Shown here piece by piece: positions 27,075 to 39,067 of a DNA stretch of 64,000 nt (positions are counted from its first letter, which is position 1; every line of letters starts with the position of its first letter). The position numbers and the translations under genes are program-made. The notes below the pieces were generated by a model that was given only the letters and a program-made list of their open reading frames with translations, had not been told where the DNA came from and ran no database searches. The DNA lies in the NCBI RefSeq assembly GCF_021134715.1, contig NC_060028.1, forward strand, positions 7,214,501 to 7,278,500, given 5' to 3'. The DNA is from Daphnia pulex. Taxonomy: Eukaryota > Arthropoda > Branchiopoda > Diplostraca > Daphniidae.

Positions 27075-30000
27075 CCCGTGTTTGTATCTTCTGCTATACT
27101 GAACGAGCCGGCGGGCGCGCAAACAAAATACAAGACGGTTGAGGGTGGGGGGAGGTCCGCACACGCTTCACAGCCATCCCAAAAGGAGGTGGTAAGAAAA
27201 AAAGAAAAAAATATATATACTGTGGCGGATGGACGGGACCGGGTGGGGTTGGTCGTCATGACAACCAGATAATAAAAAGAAAAAAATTAGAAAATAAGAA
27301 AAACTGCTCCACGTGCGGCACACTTGTAAATACATATAGATTTATTTTCTTCCTTTTTTTTCCGTCTGTCTGTCTGTCTGCTGCCCCTGGTTGTTGTACA
27401 ACCATCGACAACAACACGCAGTGCGCAACATATAATAATAACAAGCCACAGAGTTTCTTTCAATCTTTTTCCCACCATCAAAAGAAAAAGGAAAAAAACA
27501 TTCATTCGCCAAACTATCAACTCTTTTTCTTTTTTTTTTGTAATGCGTGGAAGCAATCGCGCAATTGGCCTATAGACGGACGCCCCCGGACCAAGTATAA
27601 TACAATCAAAAAAAGAACCCCGGGAGATGTGTGTGAAGAGAGAGAGACCCACAGCAGAGTTGAGAAAACTGCGTGGGCGGGGTGGGTTTTGTTTTATTCT
27701 CTCCCGTCTTTGAAGAGGGTCACGAACACAACCCAAAACCCCGAAAAAATAAATAAATAAAAAGAAACAATCAAAAGAGAAAAAGAATCTTCCACGTGTC
27801 GCTACAAATTTTCCCTTTTTTTCTTCTTCTTCTTCTTGTTCTTCTACTGTTTGAGGCTGCGTGGTGGCACCCCCCTAACTCGGCGATAAGCCGATATAAT
27901 ACTACATGTAGCCGCTTTGGGCTTCTTGGGTTGCCCTTAACAACGTTGGACATTTACACAGGCGAAAATCTTGAACGCCAAAAAATAAAAATAAAAAGGA
28001 GCGGACGAACGTGCGACCAGCTGTTTACACATTTCGCCCGTAGTGCAGTCAAAGAGAGAAAAGGAATCTAAACAAAAGAATGGCAAGCGACATGTAAAAA
28101 TAAATAACTGATATCCAGCGCGCGCGGGTTCCGCGAAATCAAATTGTTTTGTTTTTTCTTTCTTCCGGACCGGAATTTTTGTCCTATTCCATCTCGACCC
28201 TCAAAAAATTCGTGAGCGTCAAATGCCAGCTGGGACTTGAATGAAAATTAATTGGATTTGGGCTTGATTATGAGGACTTGATTGGAACGCCAGCAGACAT
28301 GCAGAGAGAAAAGACGCAACAAGACAAAATTAAAAATAGTCGAGTCCAAACTATTTTGGGTGGATGGGCCGTTCAAAAATTAAAAAAAAAAAAAGAGCTT
28401 TAGAATTTTTCTCTCTTGTTATTCGCGCAAATGGAAACTTTTTTGGCTGGCTCTCAGTCTTCTCTTGTGTACACCGGGACGGGGGAGGTTATTCTAGAAC
28501 GTGCAAACAATTCCTGAGCGGCTGATTTTATTTAAAAATACGAATTTTTTTTTATAAATAGCAGGCGGTCGACCGAAGAGGAACATTCGAAAAACAAAAC
28601 AACAACAACAGAACAACCCCACACCAAAAAAAAATGTGTGTGTTCCTCTCTCTCTGTCTACTACAACAGTATTGACATATTTTTAGAACGTCGAATTAGA
28701 GTCTTGACAGTTTTCCTTCGAGGAGATGTTGACGGCCGTCTAAAGCGAATTTGTATTTCGCGGGGATTTTTTTTTTTTTACTTTGCCGGGGCCAACTGCC
28801 AAGTTTTTTTTCAGAAATTATTTTTTGTCTCTAAAACAAACAATGTGTTTAGAAGAGCCTGCGCTATACTACTAGGAAATGTTATTGAAATGACCTCGAT
28901 TCGCGTCTACACAATGGCCAAAAATATGGCAGAAATTGGCAAAGAAAAAAAATGTTTTTCAGACAATTCCACCCAAAAACAACCACCCGAGAAGAGGGTA
29001 AAGAAAAAGGGCTGTCCCAAGGATTCATTAACTCTCTCTAGAAAGCCAGGGGGTCAAAAAAAAAAGAAAAACTTTAGCCATTAAGTTGAGCATTTATACT
29101 CTCGATGGTAACTCTCTTCCAATTCCCATCCAACTGTAAAATATGGAGCCGTAAAATAAGATAAAAAGGGCCTCAACTCGACTGTTTGTCTCCTAATGGC
29201 GAATGAAAAGCAACAGCATTTCGACGTCGCCAATCCATCAATTGGCCAAAATAGTTGCGAGAGAAAGAGAGAGACTGAAATGTCGCCATTTGAAGGATAA
29301 ACAGAGAGGCCTATTAGCAACTTATGAACTCGGAAAGTTGACAGTTTCGTTTCGACCAGTGATGGACGAGCGTGGGGCCACTCGTCGCGGCGCGTAACGC
29401 ATACATTTATGCACATAACACACTGGCCGTCGATTCCGGAATGAGGAAGCGCAAAATGCGATGGGGTCACAGAGGTCGGGAAAGAAAAGGGGGCGGAAGA
29501 AGGAGATGAAGAAGACGCGTGCTGTTGGTTTTTAACTTCCAGCACGGACCGAAAAAAAAAAGATGACGGACATGCCAAAAATCTGAATGGACCCCACGCG
29601 CCATCTGTTGACCTATCCTCTGGGCAGAAGGGGGAAATTCAAAAAATTTAAAATGGGGTGGACATTTGTATTTTTCGCAAAGATATTTCCGGTCATTCCT
29701 TTCGTTGTTTGGGGGGGATTTTTTGGCCAGCAGTGTCGAGTGTTATTTGAATCTTTTCGCATTGATGTAACCTCATTTGACCCCTTTTAAAACACACAAA
29801 CAGGGTCTTTCTCGTAGAAGAAGAAAAGGAGATGGACCGATGACAAACGTGCCGGAAGTTATCGACTTGTATACATATACACAACAGACATACGCGCTCC
29901 ATGTGTGTGTGTGTGTGTTGTTTTCATCGCGAAAAAATCGCCAGGCAGAAAAGAAGAAGAAAACAAAAAAAGAATCAAAAGTTTTACTTAGAATTCGCTC

Positions 30001-32546
30001 GAGGAATTTTATTTTTTCGCCATAAGAAAAACAAAAACACAAAAGAGTTCTACACAGAACTATAACAGACAGATAGAAATGGTTGGCGCGGTTACAAAAG
30101 TATTGATCGATCCGTTGTGTGCACTCGGAAAAACCTTATAAAGCTTTTATTTCTTTTCCTTTTTTTTATTATTTTTTCGCCCTCCTTTATTACATCTATA
30201 CTGATTGACCCCGCCCCTGCTACTATACTACACGTTTCCTACGCTACGCTCTCACAACTAGTAGAGCGTGTAGCGTTCTCCGCTTGTTTATAGAGAAAAT
30301 AATTTTGTTGGTTTTGGTTTTCACTAAAAAGGTTTTTTTCTGGGAAGAATCCGATTCCATCCTTTTGGGTTGTGTCATGCAAATGGAGGAGTAGATAATT
30401 GTGTTTTGAAATGCGATCGAGATGAGGTACGAGCGAGAGCAACGCGATATGTACAGGCCACTTTTGGGTTATTAATTTTTGTATTTTTTTTTTCGAGGGC
30501 TCAGTTTTGAAGAGGGCAATTGTATATCATCGGGATTGGCCTTTTACTCGAGTGCTGTTTTTTCTTTTTATTTGGTTGGGAATTTTTTTCCGACGTCCAT
30601 ATTGGTCGGGAGCGGTTTGGACGCCGCCAGCCGATTGGCCCAACGGTTCTTGCGCCATGTCTCTCTCTCTCTCTCCCATTTTTTGTTGTTTTGTTAGAGG
30701 CCCAGAAGCAACAGAGAGGAAGAAGAATAGAGAAATAAAAAGTAGGAAAAAAAATAATACATAACCCCCCTCCCTCCCTCCCTCCTACTCCCACCAAAAA
30801 ATAGGCGGGGGTGGTGTTGGATGGGGGAGAGAGAGAGAGTGCACTCACACGCATCTATAGGGACGATTATTGGTCGGGCAAAGAAAAATGGCGCCCAACG
30901 ATGGCCGCTCCAGTAGTAACCCCAGCGACGCTTTATATTATTCCCTCTCTCGTCTGGCATCGCTTTTTCACCCTCCCACTCCTCCCTCTCCTATCCCGAA
31001 AGGAACGGGGAGAGCAAAAAGAGAAAAGAAAAAAAAAGTGACACAAAAGAAAATATATATATCGGTCTAGGAGCAACAGAAGCCAGCGAGGGACTGCGAT
31101 GAGCAAGAGAGGGTGGTGCGAGAGGGTGGTGATTCACAGCCCACTGACGTATCGAATGATAAGCTCCCACCAATCCTCCTCCTCCTCCCTGCCTCCCTCC
31201 TCCCAACGTCCAGGCAAGCAAACAGAAAGAGAGAAATCATATAAAGAAAATGTAATCATATATCCTCCTATATAAATATCTACATGTCTATATGCGTGCC
31301 CTCCTCTCTCTACCACCTCCTCCTCGTTTCCTCCCTCCGACGGCAAAAATATTACAGAGCCCAGACAAGGCCATACACATATATATAGAGAGAGATCTAA
31401 ATGCTTTACTGACCATAGGTCTCTCTTATTCTTTTTCCCCCCTCACAACTGATCCTCTTGGTCAAAGATATCGTTCCTTTTCTTTTTCTCTCTTGTCCGA
31501 CAGATCTAGTTCGCCTCTCTTCTTCTTTTTTCTATGTATAGATAGATATTACTATATCTATGACCAGTTTTTCGGTCGAACAATAACAATAATGGCCGCA
31601 CGTGGAGCACGAGAGAAAGAGAGAGATAGCGGGAGCCAGGGAAAACAGGACTTGGACGTTTATTTTTTGGATTTTTCACGATTAGACCGACCGGTAATTC
31701 ATTTGGGCAAATCGACTCGGCGATTGAATTACTTTGGCTGGCTATTCAACCACCGAATCGAGGGTAGACACGTGTGCCGTGTAATAATAACACGTTCATT
31801 GACAAAAGAAGGAAAACTATAACGTTTCTCTCGTGTGGAATATCCGGTGCGATATTTTTTGAGAAAATAAAAAATAAAAAAGGCCAGTGGGTTGAAAAGG
31901 AACCGGCAGCAGTTTTCTTGGACAATAAGAAAAGTCAACCGTCGGCGGACAAAAATACATGTCGAACAATAAGAAAAGAAGGAGGACAAAAAATGTTGGC
32001 CTTTTCTTATATTTCTTGGACAACAATGGACGGAAGAGTTGTGCGACGTGTTACGAGGAGCCGATACACAAGAAAAAGTCTAGAAATTGTAACTTGTAGA
32101 GACACGACCAGGTGTGAGGTAAAATGTACAAGAACATTTTTTATCTCCAAAACTGATAAATAAAAGGCGACGACCACTAAACTATTCCGTTAAAGAATAG
32201 AAAAATTCCGGTTTTCCTTTTTATTTTTAAAGGGGGAAAGTTGTTCGAACAGTCGTAAAAATCTTTTCGTTACTAGAAAATCAAATACTAGACATTTTCG
32301 AATTATTTGGCTATTTTCAAAATTGGCGCGATTTTGATGAGATTTCGATGCTGTGCAATCTATTTTTAAAAAAGGATGCGGGTGCGGAAAAAGAGTTTGC
32401 CCAAGGAAAGGGGAGGTCCTTATACGTTATGGGGGATGTTTTCGCGAAAAAATAAATAATAAAAGAAAAAAGTATTTCCTCGCAAGAGGAAAGAGAAAAA
32501 AAAAGGGGGGAAGGGAAAGGCCGAGGAGGGTCGCCGGATGAGGTCG

Positions 32547-32707
32547 TCAGTTGCAACTCGGACGAAGGCTCAAACGGAAGCCATTGAGGATCGCCAACTT
32601 CCTCACTTGCACCGGCTCTTATCATCATTTTTTTTAAGTTTTGGCGTGTCTAGTGTCTATCTCTCGAGTGTTTCAATTTTTCTTCCAATAATCTTCAAAT
32701 TTGGCGG
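32547..32707 (+). other. possible noncoding leader exon and promoter of hunchback (proximal)
   Basis: A TCAGTT initiator-like motif (32547-32552) is followed about 155 bases later by a splice donor (GGTAAGAA, exon end 32707). The stretch between them has no sizeable reading frame. If spliced to 35944 it would give a 3.2-kb intron and a noncoding first exon, as hunchback genes in insects have. There is no TATA box. This is inference from motifs only, and such donor and initiator matches also occur by chance. Confidence 0.3.
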
Positions 32708-34974
32708 GTAAGAATTTTTTGAAAATGACTTTACACTCAAATCGTTTGCGAATGGGAAAATAAGATTTTAAAAGTGGAAAGTAGCGATCCGGCGGTGCGG
32801 AACGAATTGGCGACATTTGCAACTTCTGTTTGACGACCTTTTTCAAAAATCCTGACCCTTTCCGCGTATGTGAATTACTTTTATTTCATCTTCCCAAGCT
32901 GAAAGCCAAGACGTCCAAGTACTATGCACTTAGACTGGGTCCCATTTTTAAGTACTGGACGGTTAAAGTTAACGACCCATTTTGATGTAGGTCCATCTAG
33001 AGTCCGATTCGAGTTTCGACCAATACCCATTGACCCCGTAAGGCCAGAGATGCTGGGAACGCTGGCTCAAAAATGTGTATACTACCTCTTTTCGCCTAGC
33101 TATTCCACTCAACTCTGTCGTCCGTTGATGGCTTTATGGCCGGCCAGCACCCACCTAAACATGTGAGAAAAATTCGCCCAAAAAAGAAAAAGAAATTCGC
33201 AAGTTCAGCTTTTTTTCAAACAGTTAACCCAATTCCCACAGTTATTGGGAATCGATGGGAACGCAGCCCAGGGAAAAATTATAGCGCTACGCTCGTCTAA
33301 ATCCACATTCACACGCGATTAAAAAAATAAGATTTATACCCAGTTAAATCGCGGAGGGCAAAAAAAAAATAAAAATAATTTTTCAGGAATTTTGTATCTC
33401 GAATGGGGTTATAAGGAACATGTCGGAAACAATTCAATTCTAGCTGATAGATAGGCCTCTCTCTCTCTACATGTACTATACAGCACGTTGTTTAGAGAGT
33501 GACGATAATGTTGATTTGATCGCTGGGCGAACGTGACGAGACCAATTCCCAACAATAAGGATAGAAGAAAAGCGCAGCGCAGTCCTGGGGATATATTATT
33601 ATGTTGCCCATATAATACGAACCGGCCGTATATACGTATGTGCGTAGGCCTGTAATGTGTTTTATCTCCAGTGCCCATCTGCTACCCGGAAAAAAAAAAT
33701 ATAAAAATGTCCACCGAACGGGCAAATAAGAGACCTCCCGCTAGGGCGGTCATATCAAGTGATGCGGTGCTCAATGAATAAATGCTGTAGACTTCATGCA
33801 CACGATGGCAATCTCCTATAGCTATCGTTTTTCTCTTTACTGGAAAATGAATAGAAAAATCATTACAAGAGGGTCCCACAAAACATTATATCTCTTACAT
33901 CTCCCGCTTTTCTATTCGAAAATTGGATGTAATGGGATCGTTAACTTCCGCATCATTTTGTTTTTTTCGCGCGAAAAAATCAAAATTCAAATCCAAATTT
34001 CTCGTCTTTTCCCAGAAAAACTATTAGAATGAAGTTGTTTAACCCAGGAAAGTTCGTTCCGTCGACATCTGGAAGAAAAAGTCGATGACCTGACAAGGTC
34101 ACCGGGTTGGTTACAACGAAACAAAATAAAAAATAAAGTAATAACGAAACATTTTTGGCGAGTTTTCAGCGTAGAAGAGGGGAAGGTCGATAGCCTCTCT
34201 GCTGTCCACACACACAAACAGAAAATTGTTCATATTTCTCTATATATAGCATACAAGGGTGGGTCCGCGCGCCTTATATTATTTGTCTTGATCCCTTTTT
34301 CCGCTTCCGCATTGATCAGAGCGAGCGGCTACTACTGGATGGCTCGCGCCGAGGAAGAACTCGTGCTGTTCGGCGCTCTGACTCATTCAAACCGATTTCT
34401 CTCCCCTCCGCGCACAAGTCCACACCACTCAAGAGAGGGGGGAGGAAAGGCCAAAAAGGGGCCCCCCAACGAAAAATGTGTTTATTTATAGGGGGGAGAA
34501 GAAGTAAAAAGAAGAAAAAGAAATAAGTGAAAAAATAGAAATAATTTTTATTTGATGCGCTTGCGCGCCGACCTGACTCTCTGTTCTTGTTTGCATCTCT
34601 TTTTCCCCCCTTCACGTGATTATAATACATCGGCGCGTTCTAATGTGTCCACACGCGCTCATTGGGTCCGGTTGAAGAGGACGGCCAAAAGAATAGAAAA
34701 AAGGGTTGCAAAAAAAAAGGTTTGTTATTTGGTAAGGCACGAGCTAGGTCAATATCACCTGCGGATGGAGGGTGTCCGACCTTCGGCCCCATCCGCATTC
34801 ACTTTCCCTCTCAATCAGCCCAGGCATCCGTGTCTGTCCAGTCTCTCTATAACCGCACGCACCGATAGGGTTGGCCAAAAAAAAGGAGAAGCTTATTTTT
34901 AGGGTCCAATCCTTTGATGGAAATGACAACAACCCCCAACCACCCCAAAAAAGGGTGCAAATAAAAATAAGGTG
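32708..34974. other. noncoding stretch upstream of hunchback
   Basis: No exon or RNA gene recognised. Open frames stay near 100 codons or less, apart from one of 116 codons (34552-34902) with no domain features. Probably regulatory or intronic sequence of hb by position. Confidence 0.45.
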
Positions 34975-35205
34975 AGAGAAGCGCGCGAGGCCAAAGGTTG
35001 AACTTGCTGTGGCAAATAGCCGGGCTGAAAGTGAAGGTGAACAGCAGCGACGGGCAGTTAGCGGACGGACAACAGCTGCTCCTGTTTGGCCATCGGAAGA
35101 GGATAAAGATGCGCATCGTCCGTGTCAACGTGTTGAGCAGTTTTGAACCGCAATAATAATAAGCCGATCAGTGACCTCCTCACAGCCCGACGGCAGATTT
35201 CAATC
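34975..35205 (+). repeat. upstream copy of a diverged direct duplication near hunchback
   Basis: Blocks shared in the same order with 35630-35865 at a constant offset of about 655 bases include AGAAGCG, TTGAACTTG, AAGGTGAACA, GACAACAGCTGCT (35068-35080), CTGTTTG and GATAAAGATG, with diverged sequence between. The conserved core contains an E-box (CAGCTG), a forkhead-like TGTTTG and a GATA-like site. It lies in the presumed leader intron of hb, so an enhancer is a reasonable guess. No coding frame explains the conservation. Confidence 0.6.
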
Positions 35206-35629
35206 TGACCTTTTTGTCACACAAACAGCCAATCATCTCCGTAATGATATTAGTGCGATAAAATCAACATTCAACTTAGTAAAACGTTGGGATTGGGATC
35301 GAAACAAACAATGGCGACGTTGAGAGATCGTTAAACAAAACAGACGTCTGTTTAGTGTTGAATAGATTGTTATTATCACATCTTTGATATAACTACGATC
35401 AACAAAAAGACAAGCGTGAGTGAAATTCATTCAAGAAATTTTTTTACCAACAGTTGTCGGCAGGAGAAAAAATCAAAGTACAAATTGTTATTGAAACTGT
35501 AATTTCAATTCGCCATAGCTCTGAAATTAACAAAGTAGTGGGTACCACATAACTTAACATGTATATCCCCCCTTGGCAGTCATTGACCCTGCAAGGTGAA
35601 AGATTGTTTGCCCCAGCTTGAAAAAATAT

Positions 35630-35865
35630 AAAGAAGCGAGGGCAAAGTTTGAACTTGAAGCGATGAATGCAACAAGGTGAACATAACAGGGCCAAGAGCG
35701 CGTTCCTCGGTTCAAATGAAGCCGACAACAGCTGCTGCCGGCCCTGTTTGTCCTGATAAAGATGTCCATCCGTATAAGTATAACCTCAAAGTGTCGAGTT
35801 CAACCATAACAATCAGCTGGTCGATGACCTCTCCCTTTAGCGACCTCTTCTCATTTCAAAATTGA
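35630..35865 (+). repeat. downstream copy of the diverged direct duplication near hunchback
   Basis: Second copy of the block described at 34975-35205. Here GACAACAGCTGCT is at 35724-35736, followed by CTGTTTG and then GATAAAGATG. The copy ends about 80 bases before the hb splice acceptor. Conserved motif order with diverged spacers suggests an old duplication in which short binding-site-like blocks were retained. Confidence 0.6.
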
Positions 35866-35943
35866 ACCAATGATCTTCTGCCCGACCCAAAAAATTCGCC
35901 AATTAACTAAATCGCATTTTCTTCCGGAATTCTATTTTTCCAG

Positions 35944-36014
35944 ATGTTGTAAGAAGCTGGTTCCGATCAACCTCCGCTTTTCGATCCGCACCATCCGCAA
36001 AAGGGATTATCACT
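35944..36014 (+). other. hb: hunchback 5' UTR segment after a splice acceptor, with a two-codon uORF
   Basis: A pyrimidine-rich tract ending in CAG (35927-35943) looks like a strong 3' splice site, so the coding exon probably begins at 35944 and is joined to an upstream leader exon. The exon opens with ATG TTG TAA (35944-35952), a two-codon upstream reading frame out of frame with hb. The hb frame itself has no stop between 35944 and 36014, so a longer N-terminus is possible if the upstream exon supplies an in-frame ATG. Confidence 0.6.
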
Positions 36015-39000
36015 ATGAGCTCAACCTGCAGCGTTCCGGCATCAGCAACAGTGAACCGATCGTTGCAAACTCATCCGGCAGGAGTTGCTTCATCCGACAA
36101 CCGATCCCTGTCAAAGTCAAACGATCCGCAGCACATCAACGCTGACCCGACTGGCGACGGCGGCATCAGCTACGAGGGCCGTCTAAGTTTATTAGATCCG
36201 ACGGCAGTGCATCCATCGGCCATGGATTTCGACCAGGCCGTCGTCCTCCGGCGGATCAAGGCCGAGTGCGACATGCTCGACTTCCAGTCCATCCACCACC
36301 ACCACAAAGACAATTTCATGGGCGTCGACATGTCGCTCTACTCGGCCGGATTCAGCCCTGGCAGCCATCCGGCCAACGGATCGGCCGCCGGACTCTTCTC
36401 GTCGCTGGGCCAGGCGCAACAAGCGTCCGGCGCCATCAAGACGCCAGAGTATCCGTCCACGCCCGTCAGACAGCCGCAGCCGACGACGGCCAGCGGAATG
36501 ATGATGGATCCGTCCGGAAGCAGCGGCCGACAGCAAAACGATTCTGGCATCTCGCCCGGCTCGACCGGACCCGCCGGATCGACCAATTCCAGCGACGACA
36601 ACAAAAAACGTAACGGCCACTCGGAGAGTTGCGGCGAAGATCCGGCGGCCGGCAGCGCCGCTTCCGGCTCGCCCTATAGCGATCACTATTCCGGCGACGA
36701 GCGCCGGATGCTGCTGACTCCGACTGAAGAAGACGACGACGACATGATGGACGGAGCCGACGACGATGACGACCTGCTGGACGAGGAGGGCAGCAGCAGC
36801 CGCGGGGCCGGCTCCGACGTGGTCGGCGAGGCCCTTTCCCGTCTCGAGCGGGCCCTTTTGGCCCAGTCGGGCGGAATGGGCGCAGGTGGAGTCCTGACGG
36901 AAGGCTCGTCCATGCCGAGCGGTGCCCTGTACCAGTGCAACATGTGCTCCTATTCGGCCGCCTCCAGGTTCCATTTCCAGGCCCATCTCAACAGCCACTT
37001 TGACGTCAAGTGCACCCACTGCGATTTCACGGCCCGCACCGAGGGCAAACTCAGAGCTCACATACGTAACGCCCACTCAGACGTCACAGGTACAAATTGA
37101 ACTTTACAAAAAAATAATTGCCAATCATTTCGATGATTCTAATTGGAATTTGAATTTGAATTACATCAGGAATGGACGACGGAGAAATGGGCAACACTCG
37201 AGTGCCGCGCGTGTCGACGCAGGGCAAATTGAAGACGCACAAGTGCAAGCATCCGCAGTGCGGCTTTGTGGCCGTGACCAAACTCGACTTTTGGGAGCAC
37301 ACCAAAACGCACATCAAGGCCGAGAAGCTGCTGACGTGCCCGCACTGCCCGTTCGTGACCGAGTACAAGCACCACCTAGAGTACCACACGCGCAACCACC
37401 TCAATTCCAAGCCGTTCAAGTGTCCAAAGTGCAGCTACTCGTGCGTCAACAAGTCCATGCTCAACTCGCACATGAAATCCCACTCCAACGTCTATCAGGT
37501 AGAAACAAATTCAAATCAAATCAATCGACAAATGAATTAATCAACAAAATGAATTCGATTTCGGTTTTTAAATGATGAAATAATTATTATGAAATGAATT
37601 ATTTTGAATTAAATGATTCAATTGTTATTTCGATTTGAATAGTTCCGGTGCAAGGATTGCGCATACGCCACAAAGTACCAGCACAGTTTGAAGCTCCACC
37701 TCCGCAAATACAACCACACGTCCACGTCCAATTTGAGTCTCAACGATTCCGGGCCGATGGATGGATTCGAGAACGAAGTCCACAAAGTCAAGGGACGTCG
37801 CAACGCCAAAAAGCCCCGCCAATCGAAAAGCGTCCAGTCGGCCAATGCGGATGCCATGACACCCACTTCCGTCAGCTCAGCCGTGCTGCAGGGCGGCGAG
37901 TGCGGAATCAATTCGAATCCGCCGCCGGGCAACGCAGGGACTCCGCCGTCCTTTGCCCTGCAGGCCTTCAACTTCCCCATGTACCCCGGGTCGCACCCTC
38001 TGATGGCCCAGCAGCCCGTCGGGTCGTTCGAGCCGGAAAAGAACAAAATCCGCATTCCGTCGGCGGAGGAGCTCAAGTGCGGATTGTGCGACTACGCCAC
38101 GGCCAGCAAGGATCAATTCTCTCAGCACCTGCTGGCCCACGCCGCCGCCGACCAGCACCACAGAGAGCTGGCCAACCTGTTTGGCGTTATTCCGGCCGAT
38201 TTGCTCCATTCTCCGCCGAATCCGCTCGGCCATCACCACCAGCAGTCGGTGACTCCCCTCAAAGGCTCGTCCAACACTCCCCAGCAGCATCAGATGAAGG
38301 ATTACTTCAACTGGATGATGGCCAATCCGACTCTGCTCTTTAGTACACCCACGGCGCCCGCCAGCATCCAGCAGCAGCAACAATTCACCGAGCGGAAGAA
38401 ATTGTCCGAAATCAGCCGAACGCCGACGCCGGAAGCCCCCAAAACGGCACCAACTCCTCCCGTTTCAACCGGGCCGCCCGGCAAACCGACTCAGACTCCG
38501 CTGGATCTGAGTCGTGAAAAAGACGAATTGACTCCAGCTTCCGGCCCAGTCGGTCCCACTACCAACAAGCACCGCCGCAAGGGACAAGCTTTCAAACTGG
38601 AGCGCTCAGCCGCACCTTCGACGACGATTGCGTCACCGCGCCCAATTGCGACCCAATCGCCGTCCCCTTCCGCGCCGATTCCGGCCCAGCCCCGCGAATC
38701 GGTCGAAGAGGAAATCGACGAAGAGGTGGAAGAGGAAGAAGAGGAAGAGGCGGAAGAGGAAAAACTCCTGGAAGATGATCAAGAAATGGAACAGGACGGA
38801 AAGGCCGGATCGCCGCTGTGGCGTCCGCCGTCCAACCGGAACGAGATCCGCAAGCAGCGCAACACCAAATGTCTGCCGGGCGGGGGAGAGTGGGGCGGGG
38901 CCTATCAGTGCTCCTACTGCGACATCGCCTTCAAGGACGTCGTCATGTACACGATGCACATGGGCTACCACGGATTCCAGGATCCGTTCACGTGCAACAT

Positions 39001-39067
39001 GTGCGGCCAGTCGACTCACGACAAGCTGGCCTTCTTCCTCCACATCGCCCGTTCGTCCCACAGCTAG
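36015..39067 (+). CDS. hb: Hunchback, C2H2 zinc-finger transcription factor (gap gene)
   Basis: Three coding exons, 36015-37089, 37170-37498 and 37643-39067, join in frame through GT-AG introns of 80 and 144 bases to give 942 residues. Seen: nine C2H2 fingers. Two are in exon 1 (about 306-328 and 331-353), then fingers at 383-406, 413-435, 441-463 and 469-493 (the last begins exon 3), one at 612-634, and a C-terminal pair at 889-911 and 917-940 ending at the stop. The middle fingers ([20 protein letters not shown], then a [13 protein letters not shown] finger) and the C-terminal pair with YTMHMGYH are diagnostic of Hunchback. Other features are an acidic run near residue 240, a basic patch ([13 protein letters not shown]), a PLDLS motif at 754-758 and a glutamate-rich run before the last fingers. 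In arthropods Hunchback is a nuclear DNA-binding regulator of anterior segmentation and neuroblast timing. It is longer than the fly protein (758 residues). The frame is open upstream to the 5' splice acceptor, so the start at 36015 is the first ATG in this exon but is not proven. Confidence 0.96.

Larger units (their letters stand above)
25996..32546. other. noncoding, repeat-rich tract upstream of hunchback
   Basis: Contains a G14 run (26342-26355), a CCGT tetranucleotide repeat (27053-27074), many GA/CT tracts and a short hairpin (30241-30276). Open frames up to 176 codons (31292-31822) are translations of low-complexity DNA. If the distal leader exon is real, this is hb intron sequence. 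Confidence 0.5.

Noticed and set aside
31292..31822. 176-codon plus-strand frame
   Set aside because: Translation of CT-rich and GA-rich sequence. No domain.
36192..37076. 294-codon open frame on the minus strand
   Set aside because: It is the antisense shadow of the GC-rich first coding exon of hunchback and has no domain features.
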